In this document: positions 1 to 6,613 of the stretch, piece after piece
Numbering within the stretch: position 1 is the first letter of the stretch
Layout: each line of letters opens with the position of its first letter
Source of the DNA: Bacteroidota bacterium
GTDB lineage: Bacteria > Bacteroidota > Rhodothermia > Balneolales > Balneolaceae
DNA length: 6,843 nt
Direction: 5' to 3'
Assembly: GCA_024635465.1 (NCBI GenBank)
Contig: JAGXIS010000180.1
Coordinates: forward strand, 1 to 6,843
Program-made: the position numbers and the translations under genes
Notes under the pieces: generated by a model
The model's database searches: none
Seen by the model: the letters and a program-made list of their open reading frames with translations, nothing else
Told to the model about the DNA's origin: nothing

Positions 1-1439
1 AGGAAAGTGGCCGGTTATACGCAATCAATGCCAGTGGGCGGTCTCCGATGGGTTTGTCTTACGATCAGCTTATGGAAGAGCTTGGTGAGCTGGACAGTCC
101 GAATCGTATTCCACCCTCTACACTTCTATCCGTATCTGTACCCGGTGCCGTGGGTGGCTGGTTTGATATGCACGAAAGATTCGGATCTTTAAGCATGGCT
201 GACATTCTGGAGCAGTCTATTTATTATGCGGAAAATGGTTTTCCTGTCACAGAATCAATTGCGGATGCCTGGCAGCGAAGTGTTCCGGTTCTAAGCAGCC
301 GAGCAGGAGCTTTTGTGGAGACATTTACCATCGACGGGCGCGCCCCGGAGAAAGGAGAAATATTCAGTAATCCTGATCTGGGAAACACATTCAGACTTTT
401 AGCAGAAGAGGGTAGATCTGCATTTTATGAAGGTGAGATTGCTGAAAAAACGGATGCTTTTATGCGTGAACACGGTGGATATCTTCGATATGAAGATTTC
501 AGTTCACACCAATCTGAATGGGTAGATCCCATTTCTGTCAACTATCGCGGATATGACATTTATCAATTAGGAGGAAATAGTCAGGGCATAGCTGTGTTGC
601 AAATGCTCAATATCCTTGAGGGTTACGATCTCTCTTCTATGGGATTTGCATCGGTTGAGGCGTTGCATTTGATGGTTGAAGCAAAAAAATTAGTCTATGA
701 AGATCGTGCGAAATATTATGCAGATTCCGATTTTTACGATCAACCATTGGAAAAGCTTCTTTCAAAAGAGTACGCAGCAGAACGCAGGGAATTGATCACC
801 GACAGAGCTGCCAGGCGAGTGGTTTCAGGCGTTGACGGCTTGCATCAAGGCGGTACTATATATCTGACGACCGCAGACAAAGATGGCAACATGGTGTCGC
901 TGATTCAAAGTAATTTCCGCGGCATGGGAACAGGGTTTGTTGTTCCGGGAACCGGCTTCAGCCTTCAAAACAGGGGTGAGCTCTTTTCACTCGATCCGGA
1001 TCATCCAAATGCCTATGAACCGGGAAAAAGGCCCTTTCACACGATTATCCCCGGTTTTGCGATGAAAGATGGAAAACCCTGGTTCAGTTTTGGGAATATG
1101 GGTGGTGGATATCAGCCTGTGGGGCATCTGAGCCTGATCACCAATGTAATCGATTTTGGCATGAATATTCAGGCAGCCGGTGATGCACTGCGATGGATGC
1201 ATGCCGGTTCAACGGAGCCGACGGATGATCTGCCAGATATACTGGAAGATGGCGGGACACTTCACTTAGAGTCTGCCATCGATTATGAAACGGTGCGTGC
1301 ATTACGATCCAGAGGACACAGGGTCCAAATTGGAATGGAATTTTTCGGCAGATATCAGGGAATTCTGAAAGACCATGAAAAAGGTGTCTATTTTGGGGCT
1401 TCTGAGTCCAGAGTGGATGGGCAGGCAGCGGGGTATTAA
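1..1439 (+). CDS. Gamma-glutamyltransferase family protein, C-terminal part (5' end outside window)
   Basis: The open frame runs unbroken from position 3, so the ATG at 48 is internal; about 478 residues are visible, and bacterial family members are usually 530-580, so roughly 60-100 N-terminal residues are missing. The family makes a proenzyme that self-cleaves before a threonine, which then acts as nucleophile in hydrolysis or transfer of gamma-glutamyl groups, classically from glutathione. The motif G-G-T-I-Y-L-T-T-A-D-K-D-G-N-M-V-S-L places the candidate nucleophile Thr at codon 855-857, giving a small subunit of about 194 residues, the normal size. Other hallmarks are INASGRSP near the start (probable substrate-carboxylate Arg at codon 39-41), GNSQGIAVLQMLNILEG, PGKRPFHTIIPGF and MGGGYQPVGH. 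It resembles the YwrD-like branch rather than E. coli Ggt. Export cannot be judged because the N-terminus is missing. True substrate unknown; family call is secure. Confidence 0.93.
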   Translation, partial: ESGRLYAINASGRSPMGLSYDQLMEELGELDSPNRIPPSTLLSVSVPGAVGGWFDMHERFGSLSMADILEQSIYYAENGFPVTESIADAWQRSVPVLSSRAGAFVETFTIDGRAPEKGEIFSNPDLGNTFRLLAEEGRSAFYEGEIAEKTDAFMREHGGYLRYEDFSSHQSEWVDPISVNYRGYDIYQLGGNSQGIAVLQMLNILEGYDLSSMGFASVEALHLMVEAKKLVYEDRAKYYADSDFYDQPLEKLLSKEYAAERRELITDRAARRVVSGVDGLHQGGTIYLTTADKDGNMVSLIQSNFRGMGTGFVVPGTGFSLQNRGELFSLDPDHPNAYEPGKRPFHTIIPGFAMKDGKPWFSFGNMGGGYQPVGHLSLITNVIDFGMNIQAAGDALRWMHAGSTEPTDDLPDILEDGGTLHLESAIDYETVRALRSRGHRVQIGMEFFGRYQGILKDHEKGVYFGASESRVDGQAAGY

Positions 1440-2818
1440 TTTTTTGGCTTGATATTCTGATTCACATGGAAAAAATTATTGGGGTCGTATTTAGTTTTAA
1501 TTTTAGATAACCGTGCATAGTTATCACCATAAGCTGACTGAACGAGGTCTTCGCCCTCTTCACCAAATCCGGAAAAATTCACATACATACCGTCTCCGGC
1601 AAATCGTTTTGCTTTATCCAGGAATTGCCGAGACCATGAAATAACTTCATCAGAATCGGCCGGGTCATCCCAAATGGCATCTACACTAAACAGAAATGTG
1701 GTATCTCGGCTACCAAACGCGGTGTCCTTGCCATCGATTCTATTCATCTGTCCGCCATAATGCCAGATGGCAAACAGCATCGATGATACCGGCCTGTTTT
1801 TCGCCCCTTCAATGAGAAATTCCCTCGTTTCTTTGTTTAGAGAAGCCAGATCCTTTGATTTGAAGTAGTAATTTCGTTCATGTTTCGGGAAGAACGGATC
1901 GAACATGGAATTTGCGACTGTATAGGGTATTTTTCCACTCAAATCGATAACGGGTGTATCAATACTCCGTAATTCCTGAAATGCCCTCTCACCCTCATCC
2001 GGGTCGCCAACATACATGGCTGTAATTGCGATGACATCTTTTTCCCTTGCTTCCTCTGGAAAATCATCGCTATCCGGTATCGTCAAAAATAGTGCCTGGC
2101 CACTGATTTCGTCAGGAGAGGATTCCATAAACTCTTTCCATGTCGACAGTACCTTCTCAGCTATTCCAATCGGATACATGATTGCACACATCATTACGGT
2201 TGGACCCACTTCATGAAGATGAAATACAAATGACGTAACAACTCCAAAGTTGCCGCCACCACCCTGCAGAGCCCAGAAAAGGTCTTGGTTTTCGTTTTGG
2301 CTGGCAGTAATTAATTTTCCTTCGGCTGTCACTATTTCAACAGAATGTAGGTTATCACAACTGAGCCCGTGTTTTTTGCGCAGCCATCCCAATCCACCCC
2401 CCAGAGTAAGTCCGGCAACACCGGTTGTAGATACCACGCCACCGGGTGCGGCCAATCCAAAAACTTGTGTTTCGCGATCTAAATCCCCCCAGGTTACTCC
2501 GCCCTGTACACGAGCCAATTTCTGGGATGCGTCTACATGTATTCCACGCATTTTAGACAAATCAATAACCATACCGCCATCACATAGTGCGCTTCCGGCT
2601 ACATTATGCCCACCACCGCGTATAGACACTTCTATATCGTTTTTACGAGCAAATTTAACAGCATCCATCACATCAGCTGTACCGGTGCATTCTGAGATTA
2701 GGGCAGGATGCTTATCGATATATCCGTTCCACACTTGCCGTACCTCATCATAATCAGGATCATGCGGTTGAATTAAACGACCTCTGAATGTTGTTTGCAA
2801 TTCTTCAATATTGATCAT
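1436..2818 (-). CDS. FAD-linked oxidoreductase, 6-hydroxynicotine oxidase / berberine bridge enzyme-like
   Basis: This complete 460-residue protein has an N-terminal PCMH-type FAD-binding domain (about residues 35-205) and a C-terminal BBE motif (about 430-457, YGDNYARLSKIKTKYDPNNF). SIRGGGHNVAG carries His71, the position of the 8-alpha-histidyl FAD linkage in this family. The second, cysteinyl attachment site of bicovalent members (the Cys in G-x-C-x-x-x-G) reads GGVVSTTG here, with Val129 in its place, so the flavin is probably singly linked, as in 6-hydroxy-D-nicotine oxidase. LGGGLGWLRKKHGLSCDNL and GGGGNFGVVTSF are further FAD-domain signatures. No signal peptide is visible, so it is likely cytoplasmic. 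The ATG is fixed by a strong AAGGAG seven bases upstream. Its stop overlaps the convergent transferase gene by 4 bp. Such enzymes oxidise alcohols, amines or sugars with O2; the substrate cannot be read from the sequence. Confidence 0.93.
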   Translation of the reverse strand: MINIEELQTTFRGRLIQPHDPDYDEVRQVWNGYIDKHPALISECTGTADVMDAVKFARKNDIEVSIRGGGHNVAGSALCDGGMVIDLSKMRGIHVDASQKLARVQGGVTWGDLDRETQVFGLAAPGGVVSTTGVAGLTLGGGLGWLRKKHGLSCDNLHSVEIVTAEGKLITASQNENQDLFWALQGGGGNFGVVTSFVFHLHEVGPTVMMCAIMYPIGIAEKVLSTWKEFMESSPDEISGQALFLTIPDSDDFPEEAREKDVIAITAMYVGDPDEGERAFQELRSIDTPVIDLSGKIPYTVANSMFDPFFPKHERNYYFKSKDLASLNKETREFLIEGAKNRPVSSMLFAIWHYGGQMNRIDGKDTAFGSRDTTFLFSVDAIWDDPADSDEVISWSRQFLDKAKRFAGDGMYVNFSGFGEEGEDLVQSAYGDNYARLSKIKTKYDPNNFFHVNQNIKPKN

Positions 2819-2823
2819 CTGTT

Positions 2824-2829
2824 CTCCTT
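2824..2829 (-). promoter_or_regulatory. Strong ribosome binding site for the FAD oxidoreductase
   Basis: On the minus strand AAGGAG lies at ideal distance before the ATG at 2816-2818. It is the only clear Shine-Dalgarno sequence in the window; the other visible starts have weak or no match, so this gene may be translated more strongly than its neighbours. Confidence 0.75.
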
Positions 2830-2845
2830 GCTATTATTTTATTAG

Positions 2846-2903
2846 TAAACAGGTATCTGTGTTCTTTCTATTAATGTTAATCCTAATTTTTAATACCTGT
2901 TTA
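2846..2903. repeat. Perfect 11-bp inverted repeat in the oxidoreductase leader (candidate operator pair or mRNA hairpin)
   Basis: TAAACAGGTAT at 2846-2856 is repeated in exact inverted form, ATACCTGTTTA, at 2893-2903, with 36 bases between. The left arm also sits in an imperfect short palindrome, ACAGGTATCTGT at 2849-2860 (10 of 12 symmetric positions). The pair lies between the stop of the NTF2-like gene and the ribosome binding site of the oxidoreductase, where a promoter is expected. It may be two half-sites for a regulator or the 11-bp stem of a leader hairpin. There is no T-run after either arm, so an intrinsic terminator is unlikely. The repeat is seen directly; its function is inferred. 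Confidence 0.6.
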
Positions 2904-2934
2904 TTGGTCTATACGCGGGATAAAACTGATCTCC

Positions 2935-3432
2935 CTATGATTGATTAAGGGGTGAATGATGCTCATGCACAATTTTCCATTCTCCATCACCATTTTTGAC
3001 AAATACCAAGCTGATTTGATCATTAACAACAGCCAGGTCTTCCCCAAACTTCAAATGAAAATCAGAATGGAAAGAGACTATGGCTACATTTCCGTAATAG
3101 ACAGCCACTTTCATATCATTTCCATCCATTTTCACAACCTCTGTAACGCTTCCAAACACTTCCCGTTCAAAGGCTTCGTTCTCCTCTCCACCATTGCGTG
3201 GGGCACCTTGTTTAAATTCAGAAAACTTTGGTCCGTAAGCATGAAAAGAAATTAATTTATCCAAATCACCATCTTGAACACTTTCAACAATTTCGTCCCA
3301 TGTTTGTAAGATTTCCGCTTTTTCTGCCGGGTACTCATTCATGATGCCGTCTCCGGATTGTGCATGTAAAGTGGTTAATCCCCAACTAAAAATGAGGATG
3401 CATACCAGTAAAATTCTATATAAACTATTCAT
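2935..3432 (-). CDS. Secreted NTF2-like / SnoaL-like (DUF4440-type) protein
   Basis: This is a 165-residue protein with a clear Sec signal peptide: Met-Asn-Ser-Leu-Tyr-Arg, a hydrophobic core at about residues 6-19, and a probable signal peptidase I site after LHA (residue 24, before Gln25). The mature part (about 35-162) fits the small cone-shaped alpha+beta fold of the SnoaL/DUF4440 superfamily: an N-terminal helix (AEILQTWDEIVESVQDGDLD), a strand containing VAVYYGNVAIVSF, and the closing strand GEWKIVHEHHSPL, where W-K-I-V-H-x-H-x-S is typical. The fold hosts many enzymes and binding proteins, so no reaction is assigned. The ATG at 3430-3432 has no good Shine-Dalgarno sequence. The gene lies downstream of the AraC fusion and upstream of the FAD oxidoreductase on the same strand, with gaps of 192 and 116 bp, so it is probably transcribed separately. 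The signal peptide places it in the periplasm or outside. Confidence 0.82.
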   Translation of the reverse strand: MNSLYRILLVCILIFSWGLTTLHAQSGDGIMNEYPAEKAEILQTWDEIVESVQDGDLDKLISFHAYGPKFSEFKQGAPRNGGEENEAFEREVFGSVTEVVKMDGNDMKVAVYYGNVAIVSFHSDFHLKFGEDLAVVNDQISLVFVKNGDGEWKIVHEHHSPLNQS

Positions 3433-3624
3433 AATAATTGCTGTTTAGAAGGTTAAGAACTTATGTCAGTTTATATATACAACCGCGCAGATTCCCCTTC
3501 CACCACTTTTGTTCCAAATAATGAAACATTTGTTGCATGAGTCGAAATTAGACCTGATTCCTCTTGAATAGAAATCTTTTAATCAATATTCCTCGCCAAC
3601 ATTAACACCCTCTTTGCAATCAAT
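3433..3624. other. Intergenic region upstream of the NTF2-like gene
   Basis: These 192 A/T-rich bases separate the end of the AraC fusion from the start of the NTF2-like gene and should hold the latter's promoter. A TATATATA stretch near 3472-3479 on the minus strand is a possible -10 region, but no convincing -35 lies at the right distance. A small inverted repeat, CAAAT at 3515-3519 and ATTTG at 3528-3532, is visible and may be chance. No strong terminator hairpin for the upstream gene was found. Confidence 0.4.
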
Positions 3625-4731
3625 CTACACAGCTACTTTTGATGCATTCACCCCATATTTTTCCCGAAAACATTTAGTAAAGTAAGATGGACTATTGTAT
3701 CCAATCTCCAGTGCAATTTCGGATAGGTTGTACTTGTTTTCTTTGATTAGTGAAAGAGCCTTATTCAGACGTATATCGCGAATAAACGCGACCGGTGATC
3801 GTCCGGTAACAGCTGTGACTTTTCTATATAGTTGTGTTCGGCTAATGCCCATATCCCGGCTCAGGTAATCCACACCAAATTCATGATCAGAAATGTGATT
3901 CTCTACAATATCTAATAGATGATCTAAAAATTCCTGCTCTGATGGTTTGATAGCACGTAGGCTGACATGTTTTTTAATCGTGGCGTTCACTTCACAAAGT
4001 TCCTCAAAAAGGCGGGGGGTGATGATTTCATTTTCGCCTGCAATCAAGCATAAACGATGACTCATCCTAATCGCCTCTACAAAAAATCCTTCTCTCTCCG
4101 TTAAGGGTTGCCCAACACTAATGCCCATATTAAAAGCGAAATCATCCTTATCCGGACTTTTCACTTTACGGTATTTTAAAAATTCATCTTGAATTTTATG
4201 AGCACACCTGAGCGCGTTTTCAGGGATTTTGAATACGGCAATAATACTGTCATATCCTTCGGTACGTACTTCTTTACCATCAAATTCAGAAATTATATGC
4301 TGTGCAATTTTTATTGGCTCTTTTGGAAACTTCAATTGATCGAAGTCAATTGAATTTGTGCTTCTGGTTTTTGCAATGATATCCAGAGTAAGGATGTAGC
4401 GATAGCCGTTATCGAGCTTTCCGTCTTCATGCCTCACCAGTCCATTATCCCTCTTTTGATTTTCACCAATGAAAAGATCATACAAACCACCTTCAACTTC
4501 CACAATTTGGCAAGCCGTAAATCCATTGGCTTCCTGATGAGTTGCAGCACACGATTCTTTGTCAGGCCCCTCCATCAGGCAATAAGCCGTACCTGCCTTC
4601 TCATTCACCCAATATTGATGATATTTGACACCATACTTCTTCTGTACTTCTAAATCTCTCTGATGTGCTTTTCTGGCATCTTCTAAAGTAAATCCTTCAC
4701 CAAGAAGATGAATATCCATGTAAATCGGCAT
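3625..4731 (-). CDS. Fusion regulator: DUF4242 nickel-binding-like, class III cyclase-like, AraC-type HTH
   Basis: Three domains are visible in 368 residues. Residues 1-88 (MPIYMDIHLLGEG, YGVKYHQYWVNEKAGTAYCL) match DUF4242, the ferredoxin-like family of the nickel-binding protein SCO4226; His8, His23, His38, Cys51, Cys61, His65 and Cys74 are possible ligands. Residues about 109-245 look like a class III nucleotidyl cyclase: LTLDIIAKT supplies the first metal Asp (Asp117), EGYDSIIAVF the second (Asp161), then NALRCAHKIQDEF and NMGISVGQP. The catalytic Asn position appears to be Arg222 (IRMSHRL) while Arg226 is kept, so activity is doubtful; this is alignment by eye. Residues 265-366 are an AraC/XylS domain with two helix-turn-helix units (VDYLSRDMGISRTQLYRKV; IALEIGYNSPSYFTKCFREKYG). 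There is no signal peptide or membrane segment, so it acts in the cytoplasm. The ATG chosen matches the family start; upstream AAAGAG is a weak ribosome site. Ligand and targets are unknown. Confidence 0.88.
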   Translation of the reverse strand: MPIYMDIHLLGEGFTLEDARKAHQRDLEVQKKYGVKYHQYWVNEKAGTAYCLMEGPDKESCAATHQEANGFTACQIVEVEGGLYDLFIGENQKRDNGLVRHEDGKLDNGYRYILTLDIIAKTRSTNSIDFDQLKFPKEPIKIAQHIISEFDGKEVRTEGYDSIIAVFKIPENALRCAHKIQDEFLKYRKVKSPDKDDFAFNMGISVGQPLTEREGFFVEAIRMSHRLCLIAGENEIITPRLFEELCEVNATIKKHVSLRAIKPSEQEFLDHLLDIVENHISDHEFGVDYLSRDMGISRTQLYRKVTAVTGRSPVAFIRDIRLNKALSLIKENKYNLSEIALEIGYNSPSYFTKCFREKYGVNASKVAV

Positions 4732-4997
4732 AGATTATCTCTTTAAGTAAGTATTAGTCAGACTTAATGTAGAAAAAAATATGGAATTTCTAATTTCACC
4801 ATCTCTTGAAACTTCGAATCTAAATGATTTCTGCTTTTTTCAAAAAAGTAAAAGTCAGTAGTTTTATTCAAGTTAGTAGTGACAATTTTATTTGGTCATT
4901 TTTTAAGATTTTTTGGGAAAAAAATAGCATATTAAGCACAAAGCAGTTTGTTTCAAACAGCCAAAACATACTATAACATCAAACAAACAGAACATAC
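4732..4997. promoter_or_regulatory. A-tract-rich divergent promoter region between the fusion regulator and the STAS gene
   Basis: The two flanking genes diverge from here, so both promoters should lie within these 266 very A/T-rich bases. Two near-palindromic A/T blocks stand out: CTTTTTTCAAAAAAG at 4834-4848 and ATTTTTTGGGAAAAAAAT at 4908-4925, their centres about 75 bp (about seven helical turns) apart; a further run of seven A lies at 4773-4779. Such tracts commonly bend DNA or act as upstream promoter elements. No open reading frame or RNA gene was seen. Confidence 0.5.
4948..4977 (+). promoter_or_regulatory. Possible promoter of the STAS gene
   Basis: TTGTTT at 4948-4953 and TATAAC at 4972-4977 are spaced by 18 bases and end 20 bases before the ATG at 4998. 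The -35 element lies inside a small palindrome (GTTTG, TTT, CAAAC at 4946-4958) that might serve as an operator. The match is modest, and the sequence does not fit the Bacteroidota TAnnTTTG consensus, so this is only a candidate. Confidence 0.3.
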
Positions 4998-5336
4998 ATG
5001 AAATATTCAGTTTCAGAACAGTATAACACAGTGGTACTGACATTTAAGGGGAAAGCAATGGGGGGTCCTTCAGCTACAGACTTATCCAACGACATTAAAA
5101 AGTTCATCGATGATGGCAAAACAAATGTTGTAGCTGATTTGAGTAAAGTGTCTTTTATGAATTCGTCCGGTCTTGGAATATTAATTTCTACACTGACCAG
5201 TTTACGAAATGCCGGGGGTGACCTGAAAATTTGTGGAGCCTCAGACAGAATTGAAAGTTTATTGATCGTAACAAAACTTATCACAGTGTTTGATCACTAC
5301 AAAACACTGGATGAAGCTGTTAAGGCATACAATTAG
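4998..5336 (+). CDS. STAS-domain anti-sigma-factor antagonist (RsbV/SpoIIAA-like)
   Basis: This 112-residue protein is a single STAS domain of normal family length. The family binds an RsbW/SpoIIAB-type serine kinase and so frees its sigma factor or other partner; phosphorylation of one conserved serine switches binding off and a PP2C phosphatase restores it. The phosphosite loop is VSFMNSSGLGILI at residues 51-63. Ser56 aligns with Ser56 of RsbV and Ser58 of SpoIIAA, but the preceding residue is Asn55 instead of Asp; this may be typical of its clade. Strand VVADLSKV and the helix ISTLTSLRNAGGDL also fit. The protein is cytoplasmic, with no signal peptide. There is no Shine-Dalgarno match before the ATG. 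It converges on the receiver-PP2C gene, a plausible phosphatase for it, across 87 bp. No kinase gene is visible. STAS family is secure; the pairing is inferred. Confidence 0.93.
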   Translation: MKYSVSEQYNTVVLTFKGKAMGGPSATDLSNDIKKFIDDGKTNVVADLSKVSFMNSSGLGILISTLTSLRNAGGDLKICGASDRIESLLIVTKLITVFDHYKTLDEAVKAYN

Positions 5337-5341
5337 TTTTT

Positions 5342-5369
5342 AAAATCTGAAAACTCACCCTTCAGTTTT
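5342..5369. terminator. Likely bidirectional terminator between convergent STAS and receiver-PP2C genes
   Basis: CTGAA at 5347-5351 pairs with TTCAG at 5361-5365 around a 9-base loop. AAAA at 5342-5345 and TTTT at 5366-5369 extend the stem past one unpaired T, so a U-tract follows the hairpin on both strands, with more T's at about 5373-5378 on the plus strand. Placement between two convergent stops supports the call. The stem is short and A/T-rich, so efficiency is uncertain. A second small hairpin, GAACT, GTTT, AGTTC at 5387-5400, lies nearby without a T-run. Confidence 0.5.
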
Positions 5370-5423
5370 ACATTTTTTCAATTGCCGAACTGTTTAGTTC
5401 TTTCGGATCAATATAGACAGAGA

Positions 5424-6602
5424 TTATTTGGTACCGTTGTAACGGATAGATAAGACTGTTATATCATCAGATTGTGTCGCAGATCCGGCAAATTTCATAA
5501 CTTCCAGGAACAATCCTTTTACCTGAGAATCAAGTGACCGGGCACCATTTTTTTTCAAATAGTTGATCACCCGCTCTTCATCAAAAAAGTCTGCTGACTC
5601 ATTTTCAGCTTCTGTGACTCCATCCGTAAACGTTACAATGGTATCACCCGGATTGAGTTGTACGGTTCCTTTTTGATATGGAGCATTCTCAAATTTACCT
5701 AAAAGTAACCCTCCTACATCCTCAATTTCAGTGACTTCACCCTCTTCAGGTGTTATGTATGGTAGGTTATGTCCGCCATTACAATAGTTCAGTTCCCCTG
5801 TTTTCACATTCAGTACACCTATAAAAACGGTGACAAATGTAGACATATCACTTTCCGGAATAAGCATGTTGTTGACCTTATTGATGCATTCAGCCGGATC
5901 TGATACTTCTGATGCAATCGCTTTCAGCATGGTTTTACAGACAGCCATATAGATTGCGGCAGGCATACCTTTACCGGCAACATCACCAATAAAAAAGACA
6001 AAGTGATCGTCATCTAACTTGAGAAAATCAAAGAAATCACCACCTACGTGTTTCGCGGCAATCATGTTGGCATATACACCAAATCGTTCATCATCCGAAA
6101 ATACCGGGAAATCCTGGTGGAGCAACTTCTGTTGGATTCTGGCAGCCATATCCAGATCAAAATTGATTGACTCTAACTGTCGTTCCACTTCCAAAGAGCG
6201 ATAAATACGTTCAATTTCCTGAAATGATTTTTCAATGGTGGTTTCCATATCCTTGAAGTCGATAGGCTTTGTCACAAAATCATAAGCCCCTCTATTCATC
6301 GCGGTTCGGATGTTTTCCATATCGCCGTATGCCGAAACCATGACCGTTTTGAGATCAGGCCGTTCCAGGTTTTGAAGTTCATTAAGCAGAGTCAGTCCAT
6401 CCATTCGTGGCATATTGATGTCACTCAGAACCAATGATACATCATTATTAACCTTCAGTGACTCCAATGCTTCACTTCCATTTTCAGCAAATAGAAATTC
6501 ATACTCTTTTGATTTAACCTTGTGCCTGAATTTCTGAAGCATAAGCATTTGAAGATCCGGCTCATCATCAACAACAAGTATTTTTCTAATTTGAGAATTC
6601 AT
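5424..6602 (-). CDS. Response regulator with PP2C-type serine phosphatase output (RsbU/SpoIIE family)
   Basis: The receiver domain (about residues 10-125, counted from the GTG at 6611) shows acidic pair Asp15-Asp16, phosphoacceptor Asp64 (LVLSDINMPRMDG), switch Ser93 (VSAYGD) and Lys115 (TKPID). A helical linker (about 122-165) ends in the family signature AARIQQKLL. The PP2C domain (about 175-390) keeps metal-binding aspartates: Asp192 in HVGGDFFDF, Asp210 in GDVAGKG, Asp330 in FTDGVTEAE and Asp382/383 in SDDIT, so it should be active. Such proteins dephosphorylate STAS antagonists when the receiver is phosphorylated. The ATG at 6600-6602 is chosen (392 residues), 11 bases after the stop of the upstream gene; an in-frame GTG at 6609-6611 would add three residues and leave 2 bases. 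Neither has a strong ribosome site. Close spacing implies an operon with the upstream receiver gene. The likely client is the convergent STAS protein at 4998-5336. Confidence 0.94.
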   Translation of the reverse strand: MNSQIRKILVVDDEPDLQMLMLQKFRHKVKSKEYEFLFAENGSEALESLKVNNDVSLVLSDINMPRMDGLTLLNELQNLERPDLKTVMVSAYGDMENIRTAMNRGAYDFVTKPIDFKDMETTIEKSFQEIERIYRSLEVERQLESINFDLDMAARIQQKLLHQDFPVFSDDERFGVYANMIAAKHVGGDFFDFLKLDDDHFVFFIGDVAGKGMPAAIYMAVCKTMLKAIASEVSDPAECINKVNNMLIPESDMSTFVTVFIGVLNVKTGELNYCNGGHNLPYITPEEGEVTEIEDVGGLLLGKFENAPYQKGTVQLNPGDTIVTFTDGVTEAENESADFFDEERVINYLKKNGARSLDSQVKGLFLEVMKFAGSATQSDDITVLSIRYNGTK

Positions 6603-6613
6603 GTGGGTCACTT

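Noticed and set aside
48..50. ATG at 48 as the start of the gamma-glutamyltransferase gene
   Set aside because: The same frame stays open to position 3 and encodes family sequence (INASGRSP) before this Met, so it is an internal residue of a truncated gene.
2250..2753. A 167-codon plus-strand open frame inside the oxidoreductase gene
   Set aside because: It is antisense to the conserved FAD-binding domain, rich in Pro, Ser and Thr with no recognisable fold, and has no ribosome site; it mirrors the codon use of the real gene.
2846..2903. Inverted repeat read as an intrinsic terminator of the NTF2-like gene
   Set aside because: The 36-base loop is too large and no T-run follows the second arm.
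2956..3255. A 99-codon plus-strand open frame over the NTF2-like gene
   Set aside because: It lies opposite a gene with a signal peptide and a family-typical C-terminus; composition looks like a shadow.
3515..3532. CAAAT / ATTTG inverted repeat as an operator of the NTF2-like gene
   Set aside because: Five-base A/T-rich arms are expected by chance in this composition.
4979..5284. A 101-codon minus-strand open frame over the STAS gene
   Set aside because: It is the antisense shadow of a clear STAS domain and shows no family features.
5387..5400. GAACT-GTTT-AGTTC hairpin as a second terminator
   Set aside because: The stem is only 5 bp and no T-run follows on either strand; the hairpin at 5347-5365 is the better candidate.
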